From positions 1-35,293 of IMG/VR virus record IMGVR_UViG_3300037246_002080: DNA of 35,293 nt. One strand, given 5' to 3'. This stretch comes from a virus. How positions within the stretch are numbered: the stretch's first letter is position 1; each line of letters begins with the position of its first letter. The translations under genes and the position numbers were made by a program. Shown here one piece after another: positions 14,278-21,128 of the stretch. Under the pieces are notes generated by a model, which did not search any database, had not been told where the DNA came from, and saw nothing but the letters and a program-made list of their open reading frames with translations.

Positions 14278-14490
14278 CTAATACTCTAATGCTCTAAGTG
14301 CTTTTATATTTTCTGTGTTGTTACCTTTATATTTAAAGTTGTTCTTTATTCTCTCCTTTACTGTTGCTAAGTCTGCTTTGAATGAATACTCAACATTACT
14401 ATTTCTATTTGTGATAGGTGAATCGTTGTCAAATACTGCAACTCTTGTACCGTCTTTTAATAACTCTATGCACCTGAATGTGGTACTCAT
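14278..14490 (-). CDS. Small hypothetical protein (70 aa)
   Basis: Not recognised. Beta-type N-terminus (TFRCIELLKDGTRVAVFDND) and helical C-terminus. ATGA overlap with the upstream gene. The 42-base gap after it holds an inverted repeat GTTTCA-TTG-TGAAAC (14254-14268) with no T-run. Confidence 0.6.
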   Translation of the reverse strand: MSTTFRCIELLKDGTRVAVFDNDSPITNRNSNVEYSFKADLATVKERIKNNFKYKGNNTENIKALRALEY

Positions 14491-14630
14491 TTTACATACC
14501 TTGCAAACAATACCGTAAAATATAGCATTACAATAGCAATACTAATAAGTAAGAATACCTCCCAAATGAACACTAGAAGTATTCTAGTATCGTATGAATA
14601 CTTGTGTAAACCCATTATCCACTTTTCCAT
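14487..14630 (-). CDS. Small single-span membrane protein (47 aa)
   Basis: Begins MEKWIMGLHKYSYD, with a hydrophobic stretch of about 22 residues (LLVFIWEVFLLISIAIVML). GGGAGA lies 6 bases before the ATG. Overlaps the upstream gene by 16 bases and the downstream one by ATGA. Function unknown; an early membrane protein could modify host envelope processes. Confidence 0.6.
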   Translation of the reverse strand: MEKWIMGLHKYSYDTRILLVFIWEVFLLISIAIVMLYFTVLFARYVK

Positions 14631-14713
14631 TTTCTATCTCCCTTTTCAGTATATTCTATATAAGCAAAACCTATTAAGAATTCCGCTATAACTAACACTA
14701 TTAAGCCTCCCAT
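14615..14713 (-). CDS. Very small membrane peptide (32 aa)
   Basis: MGGLIVLVIAEFLIGFAY forms one short hydrophobic span, followed by a charged tail (EKGDRKWKSG). GGAGG lies 8 bases before the ATG. It overlaps the next membrane protein by 16 bases. Weakly supported because of its size, but the ribosome site is good. Confidence 0.5.
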   Translation of the reverse strand: MGGLIVLVIAEFLIGFAYIEYTEKGDRKWKSG

Positions 14714-14736
14714 TTTAATACCTCCAATATTTGTTG

Positions 14737-15000
14737 TTACCTTTTTTCTGCTATGGAGAAATTAATATCTATACTATCTACAAGATAGCAATTACTAGTA
14801 TCATCTCCATGTGTATCTTTTGTTAACACTTCACCATCAGAATATGTTTGATATACTATTTTTGTAGTGTTGTTTTTGATAACTTGTCTTAGAGTGGATT
14901 CTCGGTACTGATGTACAAAAACAAAAAATTTACCTTCTTTTATATCTCTAAGTGGTATAGATTTTGAGAGATCTGACATATTGTGTACTTTAATATACAT
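14737..15000 (-). CDS. Small beta-rich protein (87 aa), first gene of the leftward operon
   Basis: Begins MYIKVHNMSDLSKSIPL, then RDIKEGKFFVFVHQY and ends YLVDSIDINFSIAEKR. It matches the 7972-8223 product in those blocks. The ATG at 15000 is chosen over a longer reading since GAGGAGG lies 7 bases upstream. It is the first gene after the promoter at 15125-15153, with an about 118-base leader, so it is likely among the first expressed. Confidence 0.65.
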   Translation of the reverse strand: MYIKVHNMSDLSKSIPLRDIKEGKFFVFVHQYRESTLRQVIKNNTTKIVYQTYSDGEVLTKDTHGDDTSNCYLVDSIDINFSIAEKR

Positions 15001-15088
15001 TCTTTCACCTCCTCTCGTGTTAAGGTTTTCGGCATCGGTATCCAACGGGGTATATAATGATTGCAATTTACATGCCATCTTGTGTACC

Positions 15089-15108
15089 ACCGTTTACAAC
15101 CGTTTACC
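15089..15108. repeat. 10-bp tandem repeat, ACCGTTTAC(A/C) twice
   Basis: Two perfect 9-base copies end to end, one helical turn apart, in the leader just downstream of the leftward promoter. The core AACCGTTT also occurs at 15419-15426 and, inverted, at 14265-14272. It could be a regulator binding site. Confidence 0.5.
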
Positions 15109-15124
15109 ATTCATTTATATTCAT

Positions 15125-15153
15125 ACAATATCATACCATGGGGTACATGTCAA
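15125..15153 (-). promoter_or_regulatory. Leftward early promoter with TACC-N4-GGTA dyad
   Basis: On the minus strand TTGACA (15153-15148), 17-base spacer, TATTGT (15130-15125) with TGA before it (extended -10). The spacer holds TACC (15134-15137), four bases, GGTA (15142-15145), with CCATGG at its core. It should drive the operon beginning at 15000. Confidence 0.65.
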
Positions 15154-15500
15154 TACCATTCCGGCAATACTGTCTAAATATTTGTTTCTATTGGTGTTAT
15201 GTGTTGTGACCTGTTGTAAATGGTTGGAAGCGTTGCCAGAGTTGCCGGTTTTCGACCATATTCTATAATGACATTGCGGATGTCTTTTTTATTTTACTTC
15301 GGTAAGTAATGGTGTAAGGTCTTGATAGAAGCTTGAATTTATGTCCTAAGAGTGTTTTATATATATTTTTATATAATTATTATATGTTATTTATTATCAA
15401 TGAGTTAGACCCTAGTTTAACCGTTTCATTGTGCAACACTTCTCCTTATTGTGTATTTTCGGGTACATCCCATGTTGATACTAGAATCGGTCGGATAATT

Positions 15501-15533
15501 GGCAATTTTGGCAACTGTTGCAATCGTTTGCAA
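15501..15533. repeat. Phased GCAA repeats
   Basis: GCAA occurs at 15502, 15511, 15520 and 15530, at 9-10 base intervals, the first two as GGCAA and the others as TGCAA. They put the same motif on one face of the helix, as in iteron or protein-binding arrays. Confidence 0.4.
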
Positions 15534-15627
15534 GTCCTAAATTTTGTATATGGTTGTTTTTATTGTTGTTATGGTTTTTGCAGGTAGTTGTATAGAATTT
15601 CCATGACTGTAGCATTTTGTAATAAAT

Positions 15628-15645
15628 TGTTACCGGTTGGTAACA
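15628..15645. promoter_or_regulatory. Perfect operator-like dyad TGTTACC-GGTT-GGTAACA
   Basis: Seven-base arms (15628-15634 and 15639-15645) around GGTT. The TACC-N4-GGTA core is the same arrangement as in the 15125-15153 promoter and close to that in the 16248-16275 promoter (N5). Probable binding site for a dimeric regulator. Confidence 0.5.
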
Positions 15646-15728
15646 TTTTCTTAATGGTACATTGTGGCTGTTTGCAATCATTGTTCGGCCTGTGTCAAAT
15701 AAATGTTGTTAAATTTTCCTCTTACCCT

Positions 15729-16145
15729 TTAGGCGTGTTTTGCGAGAATTTCTCCCAGCTCCTCAACCGACTTGACCCCATGTTTCTCCATGAGTGCCTT
15801 TATAGCGGTATTGGCAGATGGGTTTCTCGTTGCCCATACACCTTTAACTAGGGAATCAAATTGCTCGGATGCAATATTTTTCCTATCGTCGTCGGTATAT
15901 GAACCTGCCTCAACACCGGATGTTTTGGCCAGTGCGTCAACAACCTTCTGTTTGATACCGTGTCCGATGAGGTGTTTCTCAATCTCCGACATGGTGGCAT
16001 AATTTTTCGCCACCTTGTGTAGGTCGAACACCAGACCGAATACCGGTATTGAAAGTGTTGCCGTTTCGAGGTTTAAATCGTATTTCCTGTTTTTGGTTTC
16101 CGATTTAGCCTCATCTTTTTTGGTTTTGTCTGTTTCTGTTTTCAT
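15729..16145 (-). CDS. Phage protein (138 aa), paralogue of the 9151-9579 product
   Basis: Begins MKTETDKTKKDEAKSETK, a highly charged tail. The body has a beta part (ATLSIPVFGLVFDL), a helix with SEIEKHLIGHGIKQKVVD, a VKGVW block and a C-terminal helix. These match the 9151-9579 product in order. The ATG at 16145 is preferred over one seven codons earlier because GAGAGGA lies 8 bases before it. Codons are GC-richer than in most genes here. It has its own promoter (16248-16275) and a leader of about 95 bases. Function unknown. Confidence 0.65.
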   Translation of the reverse strand: MKTETDKTKKDEAKSETKNRKYDLNLETATLSIPVFGLVFDLHKVAKNYATMSEIEKHLIGHGIKQKVVDALAKTSGVEAGSYTDDDRKNIASEQFDSLVKGVWATRNPSANTAIKALMEKHGVKSVEELGEILAKHA

Positions 16146-16247
16146 TGTTGGAATCCTCTCCAACACAAACTAAACGCCGATTGCTCACAACCACAATGTC
16201 AATGTCCATTGGTGTCGGTTTCGTTATCCCGTTCACCTTTCAATTAC

Positions 16248-16275
16248 ATGATAACATACCCAGTCGGTATGTCAA
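16248..16275 (-). promoter_or_regulatory. Promoter overlapped by a perfect dyad ACATACC-N5-GGTATGT
   Basis: On the minus strand TTGACA (16275-16270), 16-base spacer, TATCAT (16253-16248) with TG at the extended -10 position. The dyad (arms 16254-16260 and 16266-16272) fills the spacer and enters the -35, so a bound protein would block RNA polymerase. The stop codon of the upstream small gene overlaps the -35. Confidence 0.7.
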
Positions 16276-16451
16276 CCATTATTTTTAAATTTATCTCGGT
16301 AATGTAAAGCCAAACGTAATTGTTTTATGCGGTAATATTTTATGGCATCAATATATCCTTTTTGTTTGCATGTTCGTATTTTTTGGTTGCAATAACGTAA
16401 GGCCTGCACAATTTGTTTTGGTGTCATTATTTCTGGTATCAACAACATCAT
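16272..16451 (-). CDS. Small basic protein (59 aa)
   Basis: Begins MMLLIPEIMTPKQIVQAL and continues with a very basic helical stretch (CNQKIRTCKQKG, then YYRIKQLRLALHYRDKF). A basic helical protein encoded next to dyad-bearing promoters is a fair candidate for a DNA-binding regulator, but no HTH is certain. GGAGG lies 8 bases before the ATG at 16451 (a second ATG follows directly). Its own promoter is very good. Confidence 0.6.
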   Translation of the reverse strand: MMLLIPEIMTPKQIVQALRYCNQKIRTCKQKGYIDAIKYYRIKQLRLALHYRDKFKNNG

Positions 16452-16482
16452 CAATATCACCTCCATTCATTTATTCAGTTGT

Positions 16483-16511
16483 ATTGTATTTGATTTGTCA
16501 AGATTTGTCAA
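16483..16511 (-). promoter_or_regulatory. Strong promoter with 10-bp direct repeat
   Basis: On the minus strand TTGACA (16511-16506), 17-base spacer, TACAAT (16488-16483). TTGACAAATC occurs twice in tandem, one helical turn apart, the second copy in the spacer. It drives the small basic protein gene. The direct repeat may be an operator. Confidence 0.7.
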
Positions 16512-16590
16512 TCATTTTTTGGTTATTTTCATTCATTATTTATTTTCATGTTTCATTGATGTTTCTCCCATCGTACCCCATTCTAACATC

Positions 16591-17196
16591 ATGAACAACC
16601 AAATTGGTTCAACCACAACCATTATCACTGCCGAGATTATCACAAAATCCGTCATTGCACACTACTTTTCACAGGGTCTTTCCGAACGTAAAATCGCATC
16701 ATTAACGGGTGTTTCTCGTCATGTCGTGCGAAAGGTTGTTAAACGGTTAGATGTTGATAAAAATGAACTCCTTGACCACATTAAAAAGAACATGGCAAAT
16801 GATTTGATGCTGGGTGCCCAAAAATTTCTTACCGTTGCAACATCTCCGGGGAAACTGGAGAAGGCATCATTATTGCAGGCCGTCACAGGGATGGGGATTG
16901 CCATTGATAAGGCACGATTGTTGCAAGGGGAGTCAACTGAAAACCTGTCCATCCGTGCTAATGTATCCAAATTGGATGATGCCCAAGCTGTTTTGGAACA
17001 ATTATTGCATGATCGAAAGGGTGGGGGTAGGGGGAGTGACCCCGTACCAAGTGAAAGAGTATACAACCCTCCCATTGATACTCCTGAACAAACAGCAGAG
17101 AAAAACCTCCAAGATAACCTTAACAATAAGCTTAACACAGAGAGTAATGTTAAAAATGTTGCAATCAAGCCTTCCAATGGAGTACAGAAGAAATGA
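16591..17196 (+). CDS. Terminase small subunit (probable)
   Basis: A 201-residue protein with a helix-turn-helix at residues about 31-51 (SERKIASLTGVSRHVVRKVV), then a helical middle and a long polar, Asn- and Gln-rich tail. The HTH start, helical core, size and its place before the large terminase support a small terminase, which would recognise packaging-site DNA. The ATG at 16591 is taken because upstream codons are hydrophobic and look non-coding; it has no clear ribosome site. By eye codons are more C-ending than in the following genes. A transcription regulator is the alternative. Confidence 0.6.
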   Translation: MNNQIGSTTTIITAEIITKSVIAHYFSQGLSERKIASLTGVSRHVVRKVVKRLDVDKNELLDHIKKNMANDLMLGAQKFLTVATSPGKLEKASLLQAVTGMGIAIDKARLLQGESTENLSIRANVSKLDDAQAVLEQLLHDRKGGGRGSDPVPSERVYNPPIDTPEQTAEKNLQDNLNNKLNTESNVKNVAIKPSNGVQKK

Positions 17197-17372
17197 ACCT
17201 CCAGAAGATGCTAAAAAAGAATGAAAAATTTAGACTGTTCTTTCAAATAGCCTGGAAAAATCCTAATATTAAAAAAGACTTTTTAGATCAAAACTCCACT
17301 TGCTATGCTGTAGAAGTAGAAGAAAATGTAACTTTTTTCCTTACTCTTGGAGGTTCAGATGCAAGCCACTGA
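17193..17372 (+). CDS. Small hypothetical protein (59 aa)
   Basis: Begins MNLQKMLKKNEKFRLFF and ends VTFFLTLGGSDASH. Its ATG overlaps the small-terminase stop as ATGA, and its end overlaps the large-terminase start by 14 bases. A GGAG site precedes it. Not recognised; probably a late accessory protein. Confidence 0.6.
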   Translation: MNLQKMLKKNEKFRLFFQIAWKNPNIKKDFLDQNSTCYAVEVEENVTFFLTLGGSDASH

Positions 17373-18966
17373 ATCCATACAGCATCTCTCCACAGATGAG
17401 TTAGAGTCAATGCTAAGGGATGTAAAATCTCAAAAAGCTGGCTTTGCCCAGGAAGAACCTTTTTACTTTTACAAACCTCATGCAGGAGTTCCTACTTCAG
17501 ATGGTATAAAACTGTTAAAAGAATGCCTTTTACCTGAAGACGTCCCTCAAACCTTTGACTCTCAATTTGACATTCATTTTTGTGAAGCTGATACAATAGG
17601 AGTCTTTGGTGGAAATCAAAGTGGAAAGACTATTTCCTCTACTACTATGGAAAGCCTTATAGCTGCCACAGGAGAAGTTCCAAATATCTTCTGGGTGAAA
17701 GACCCAAGAACTGGAGAGGATATAAACCTCTATCCTATGTCTAAAATTCCAACAAAAAGGCCTTACCACATTAGGATAACTTGTGAAGATTATCTCCATG
17801 GGATTGAAGGTACAGTTCTTCCTAAATTCAGAACCTTTACACCAAAAGATTTTCTTATAGATGGTCAGTGGGATAAGTCCTATGCTGCAGGGAAAAGAAC
17901 ACTCTCCCTTGTAAAAAATAGAAAACTTTGGGCTACTGTAGAATTTATGTCCAATCAGCAAGATGTTGGTTCTTTTCAGGGTCCACCTAAGGATATGCTT
18001 GCTTATGATGAGGAACCAAGAAAAGAAATCCATAAGGAAAATCTTATGCGTCTTACAACAGCTGATAAGTTGAGAGTCATTTACGGTATGACTCCAACAA
18101 AAGGACTTTCCTGGGTTTACGGAGATGTCTTTGAACAGCAGGAAGTAAATGATAAAATAAGATGTTTCCAACTTGCTTCAGTCTGTAACCCTTATGCAAA
18201 TGTAGAAATACTGAGAGCTATTGTAAAAGAGCTTGATTCATATGAAGAAATAAAAATGAGACTACTTGGAGAGTTTGTTTCTCTTTCTGGTAGAGTTTAT
18301 AAAAACTTTAAAAGGAAAATTCATGTTATTCCTCCTTTCGAAGTTAGTTTCGTAGATTACTGTGTTGTTAAGTGTATGGATGTACATCAAGTAACTCCTT
18401 CCCATACAGTATGGATAGCTATTGACAGAATGTTAAATACTTACATTGTAGACTCTTGTGCTACAGATGGTGATGTTGAGCAGATTAAAAAGGAAGTTAA
18501 AGACATTGAAGAAAGTAACCTTTGGAGAGTTATTTGGTCTGTAGTAGATAGGTCTTGTGACTCTGATATAAAAGCTTTAAAAGGAATAAACATTTTTAAA
18601 CTCCTTAAAAAAGGTGTAAACAAAATTAGAAGGCTTAGAAAGTCTGTAAAATATGCTGGTTCTATTGATGCAGGAGTTGAGACTATAAAAGGACTTCTAA
18701 AGATAAATAAAGTAACCAATAAGCCCAGGCTTTTCATTCTTGATACGAAAAGAAATGCTCCTCTCATTAACACAATGCTTACACTTGAAAGAGAACAAGG
18801 TACTAATGAAGATGTTCAGGGACCTAAGGATAAGATAAAAGAAGGAAAGCACCATAGACATGCTGCAATGCGCTATGGCTTTCAATTTCCAATCAGATTT
18901 ACTAGGGTTACAAATGAGGTTCTTCCTCCAAAAAAGAAACCTTTTGACGCTGTAATAGGAAGGTAG
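17359..18966 (+). CDS. Terminase large subunit
   Basis: A 535-residue packaging motor. The Walker A motif is GGNQSGKT at residues 84-91 and Walker B is MLAYDEEP at 213-220, followed by a MTPTKG segment typical of motif III/coupling. The C-terminal half carries Asp residues (VKCMDVHQ..., then WSVVDRSCDSD) that fit an RNase H-like nuclease, which cuts the DNA at packaging ends. The start is ATG 17359 with GGAGG 5 bases upstream. It would assemble on the portal encoded next. Confidence 0.9.
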   Translation: MQATESIQHLSTDELESMLRDVKSQKAGFAQEEPFYFYKPHAGVPTSDGIKLLKECLLPEDVPQTFDSQFDIHFCEADTIGVFGGNQSGKTISSTTMESLIAATGEVPNIFWVKDPRTGEDINLYPMSKIPTKRPYHIRITCEDYLHGIEGTVLPKFRTFTPKDFLIDGQWDKSYAAGKRTLSLVKNRKLWATVEFMSNQQDVGSFQGPPKDMLAYDEEPRKEIHKENLMRLTTADKLRVIYGMTPTKGLSWVYGDVFEQQEVNDKIRCFQLASVCNPYANVEILRAIVKELDSYEEIKMRLLGEFVSLSGRVYKNFKRKIHVIPPFEVSFVDYCVVKCMDVHQVTPSHTVWIAIDRMLNTYIVDSCATDGDVEQIKKEVKDIEESNLWRVIWSVVDRSCDSDIKALKGINIFKLLKKGVNKIRRLRKSVKYAGSIDAGVETIKGLLKINKVTNKPRLFILDTKRNAPLINTMLTLEREQGTNEDVQGPKDKIKEGKHHRHAAMRYGFQFPIRFTRVTNEVLPPKKKPFDAVIGR

Positions 18967-18969
18967 AGT

Positions 18970-20799
18970 ATGACTCCAGGTACTAAAGAAATTGTTAAAA
19001 AGGTACAGAAGTTCACACACTTCTCTGCTACTACAAGAACTAAGTATGAGAAGAGATGGGCAGATAATCTTAGGCTTGTAAGAGGTCTTCCTGAATATGG
19101 CGACTCAGACCTTTCTGATGTGCGTGGAGGTTCTAAACTTTATTTCAGAAAAATTGAATCTGCTAATCAAAGAGTTGTAGCAGACTTTGTACGGCATTTT
19201 CTTTCTGTAGATATTCCTTTTGAGTTTAAAGGTAACATGGGAGATGATGATGATTTTGCTCAGGCTGCAGTATTTCAAGAAATCATAGCCTACTATTATA
19301 GGCATATGAAACTTAAAAATTCTCTGGTTGTAAAGCACGTTATGCTTCTTCAAAACATAATGGACTTAGGTTGGGGTGTAGGTAAATTAGATTGGAAAGA
19401 TAAGTTGCCTCGTCTGACTCCTTGGAAAAACGAGCAAGTGTTCCCTGACTTTAATGCTACCTTTATGGAGGATATGAAATACTTAGTGTTTAGGTCTTAC
19501 CTTACTAAAGAAGATCTAGAAGCTGAAGATTTTGACACCTCAGTCATTACACCAATAAGGAAGGAAGCTTCAAATTTAGACGCTGTTAGAGGTACTACAG
19601 TAGAGTCAAAATACATTGGAAACCTTGGAGATGATGAATATCCTGAGAAAGGCTCCAATGCTGGCCAGGAAGAATCTGAAAATCTTATGAATGCTATTTA
19701 TCAGGTTGATGAAGCTTTTTATGTTGATGGGTCTAAGTTGAAGTCTGTAGTACTTAATGATGATAATATACTTAAAGCTGATGATACTTCTGTTTATGAT
19801 ATGTACCCAGCAATTTTCGGCTCATGTCTTTTAACACCACATAGTCTTATTGGAGAAGGTTCACCAGAAAGACTTGAAGGACAGCAAAGGGCTATAAATC
19901 ATCTGATAAATTCTAGGATGGATACAATTTCTCTTAATATAAAACAACCTATTTTAGTAGAACGTGATGCTGGTGTTGATCTTTTAGCATTAAGAGATGT
20001 AGAATCTGGGCAGATTATACTTACAGATGAAAATACTGCTGTAAAGCCGTTAGATATTCCTGATGTAACTTCTCAAGCTTATATTGAAGTTGATAAAGCT
20101 GAAGGAATGATAGAAGAAATGCTCGGAACTACGCCATCTAAGATGGGAACAATGGGAGCCTCACAAAAAGCTACTACAGCTCAGATTAACCTCCAGGAAT
20201 CCGATGCTAAATTTGGTCTTTATACTCTTATAGTAGGTGAAACATTTTTCAAACAGTTCTTTTATAAAACTGCATGGATGATCGACAAGTTTGCTACAGA
20301 TAAAAAGGTACGAAGGATTGCTAACAAAACATTTAGAAACAATAATCCTTTAAGGTTTGATAAAAAGGACTCCGACAATCTTGCAGACATTAACAAGTAT
20401 AACACAATGGAACTTATTACAGATGTTGTTCTTGATGTTGGACTTGGAGAGCTCCAGAAGAATCAGAAATTTACACAGATTCTTATGCTTTTAGAGAAAA
20501 GTGCTTTTATAAACACTTCTCAATTACAACTTTTACAGGCTGGACTTATCGACCCTTCAAAAGTTAAACTTTTCAATCCCGCAGCTTTTGCAGATGAGAT
20601 ACTTAAACTTACTGGAAACAAAAATATAAAAGATTTTGTTTATGAAATGCCTCAAGAGCAAGAAAATATACCTTTAAAAGGAAGTCAAGGAGAAGGTTCT
20701 CCAATCAACTCCGCTCTAGCTGGTGCTGTTGCACCGCAGATAAAAGGTCAAGCTCCAGGTGCTGGCGAGATTAAACAAGAATTAGGAGCTGAAAGATAA
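18970..20799 (+). CDS. Portal protein
   Basis: A 609-residue protein directly after the large terminase, of the size and style of podovirus portals. The N-terminal part (KYEKRWADNLRLVRG) and the middle VEKAEGMIEEMLGTTP-type segment, here VDKAEGMIEEMLGTTPSK, are typical, as is the ASQKATTAQINLQES stretch. It would form the dodecameric ring at the capsid vertex for DNA entry and exit. GGAAGG lies 6 bases before the ATG. The C-terminal tail is Gly-, Gln- and Pro-rich. Confidence 0.85.
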   Translation: MTPGTKEIVKKVQKFTHFSATTRTKYEKRWADNLRLVRGLPEYGDSDLSDVRGGSKLYFRKIESANQRVVADFVRHFLSVDIPFEFKGNMGDDDDFAQAAVFQEIIAYYYRHMKLKNSLVVKHVMLLQNIMDLGWGVGKLDWKDKLPRLTPWKNEQVFPDFNATFMEDMKYLVFRSYLTKEDLEAEDFDTSVITPIRKEASNLDAVRGTTVESKYIGNLGDDEYPEKGSNAGQEESENLMNAIYQVDEAFYVDGSKLKSVVLNDDNILKADDTSVYDMYPAIFGSCLLTPHSLIGEGSPERLEGQQRAINHLINSRMDTISLNIKQPILVERDAGVDLLALRDVESGQIILTDENTAVKPLDIPDVTSQAYIEVDKAEGMIEEMLGTTPSKMGTMGASQKATTAQINLQESDAKFGLYTLIVGETFFKQFFYKTAWMIDKFATDKKVRRIANKTFRNNNPLRFDKKDSDNLADINKYNTMELITDVVLDVGLGELQKNQKFTQILMLLEKSAFINTSQLQLLQAGLIDPSKVKLFNPAAFADEILKLTGNKNIKDFVYEMPQEQENIPLKGSQGEGSPINSALAGAVAPQIKGQAPGAGEIKQELGAER

Positions 20800-21128
20800 T
20801 GGAAGAAAAGGATATGAAAGCTGTAATTGATAGGATTACAGCACTTACAGATATAGAAGAACTTTCTAAAGAGTATAAGTTTAAGATTTTTGTTGACTAC
20901 TTACAGGTTCTGGGTTATGCGGAACTTAAAAAGTTACTTAAAACTGACCCAGCAGATATGACAGCAGTACTTACAAGACAAATTACAGCTAAAGTTCTTA
21001 TGAACCTGATACCAAATATAATTATAAATGCTCAGACTATGGGTAATAAGTATTTTGAGGCTTTAGTGCGAGACGCTGATGCTTTACAAACATTAATAGA
21101 TGAAACTGGAGGAAAAAAAGGTGGCTAA
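20799..21128 (+). CDS. Hypothetical late protein (109 aa)
   Basis: Not recognised. Helical (IEELSKEYKFKIFVDYL, then TRQITAKVLMNLIPNII). It shares one base with the portal stop (TAATG) and contains the ribosome site of the scaffold gene in its end. Between portal and scaffold in such phages small assembly factors occur; this is inference. Confidence 0.6.
   Translation: MEEKDMKAVIDRITALTDIEELSKEYKFKIFVDYLQVLGYAELKKLLKTDPADMTAVLTRQITAKVLMNLIPNIIINAQTMGNKYFEALVRDADALQTLIDETGGKKGG

Larger units (their letters stand above)
15154..15727. other. AT-rich gene-free region, possible replication origin or control region
   Basis: With the leader and promoter to its left, this makes about 730 bases without a convincing gene. 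Open frames in it lack ribosome sites and protein-like composition. It has an almost pure A/T stretch at about 15355-15401, phased GCAA units at 15501-15533, a perfect dyad at 15628-15645 and TTGCAATCA at 15671-15679, with an inverted copy at 15058-15066. It lies close to the divergence of the two transcription arms. An origin is a guess from AT-rich DNA plus repeats; no DnaA-box cluster is seen. Confidence 0.4.

Noticed and set aside
14614-14622. TTATCCACT resembling a DnaA box
   Set aside because: Single near-match inside two overlapping coding frames; no cluster of boxes near the proposed origin.
15333-15851. Plus-strand open frames in the gene-free region (for example 15333-15587)
   Set aside because: No ribosome sites, odd Cys- and Tyr-rich composition, and overlap with the real minus-strand gene at 15729-16145.
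17530-18171. Long minus-strand frame (213 codons) opposite the large terminase
   Set aside because: Antisense shadow of a clearly identified gene; no ribosome site and no protein-like pattern.
21111-21128. A7G run with upstream GGAGG at the end of the 20799-21128 gene, like a programmed -1 frameshift site
   Set aside because: The scaffold frame is +1 relative to the upstream gene, so a -1 slip does not join them; the GGAGG is explained as the ribosome site of the GTG start at 21121.
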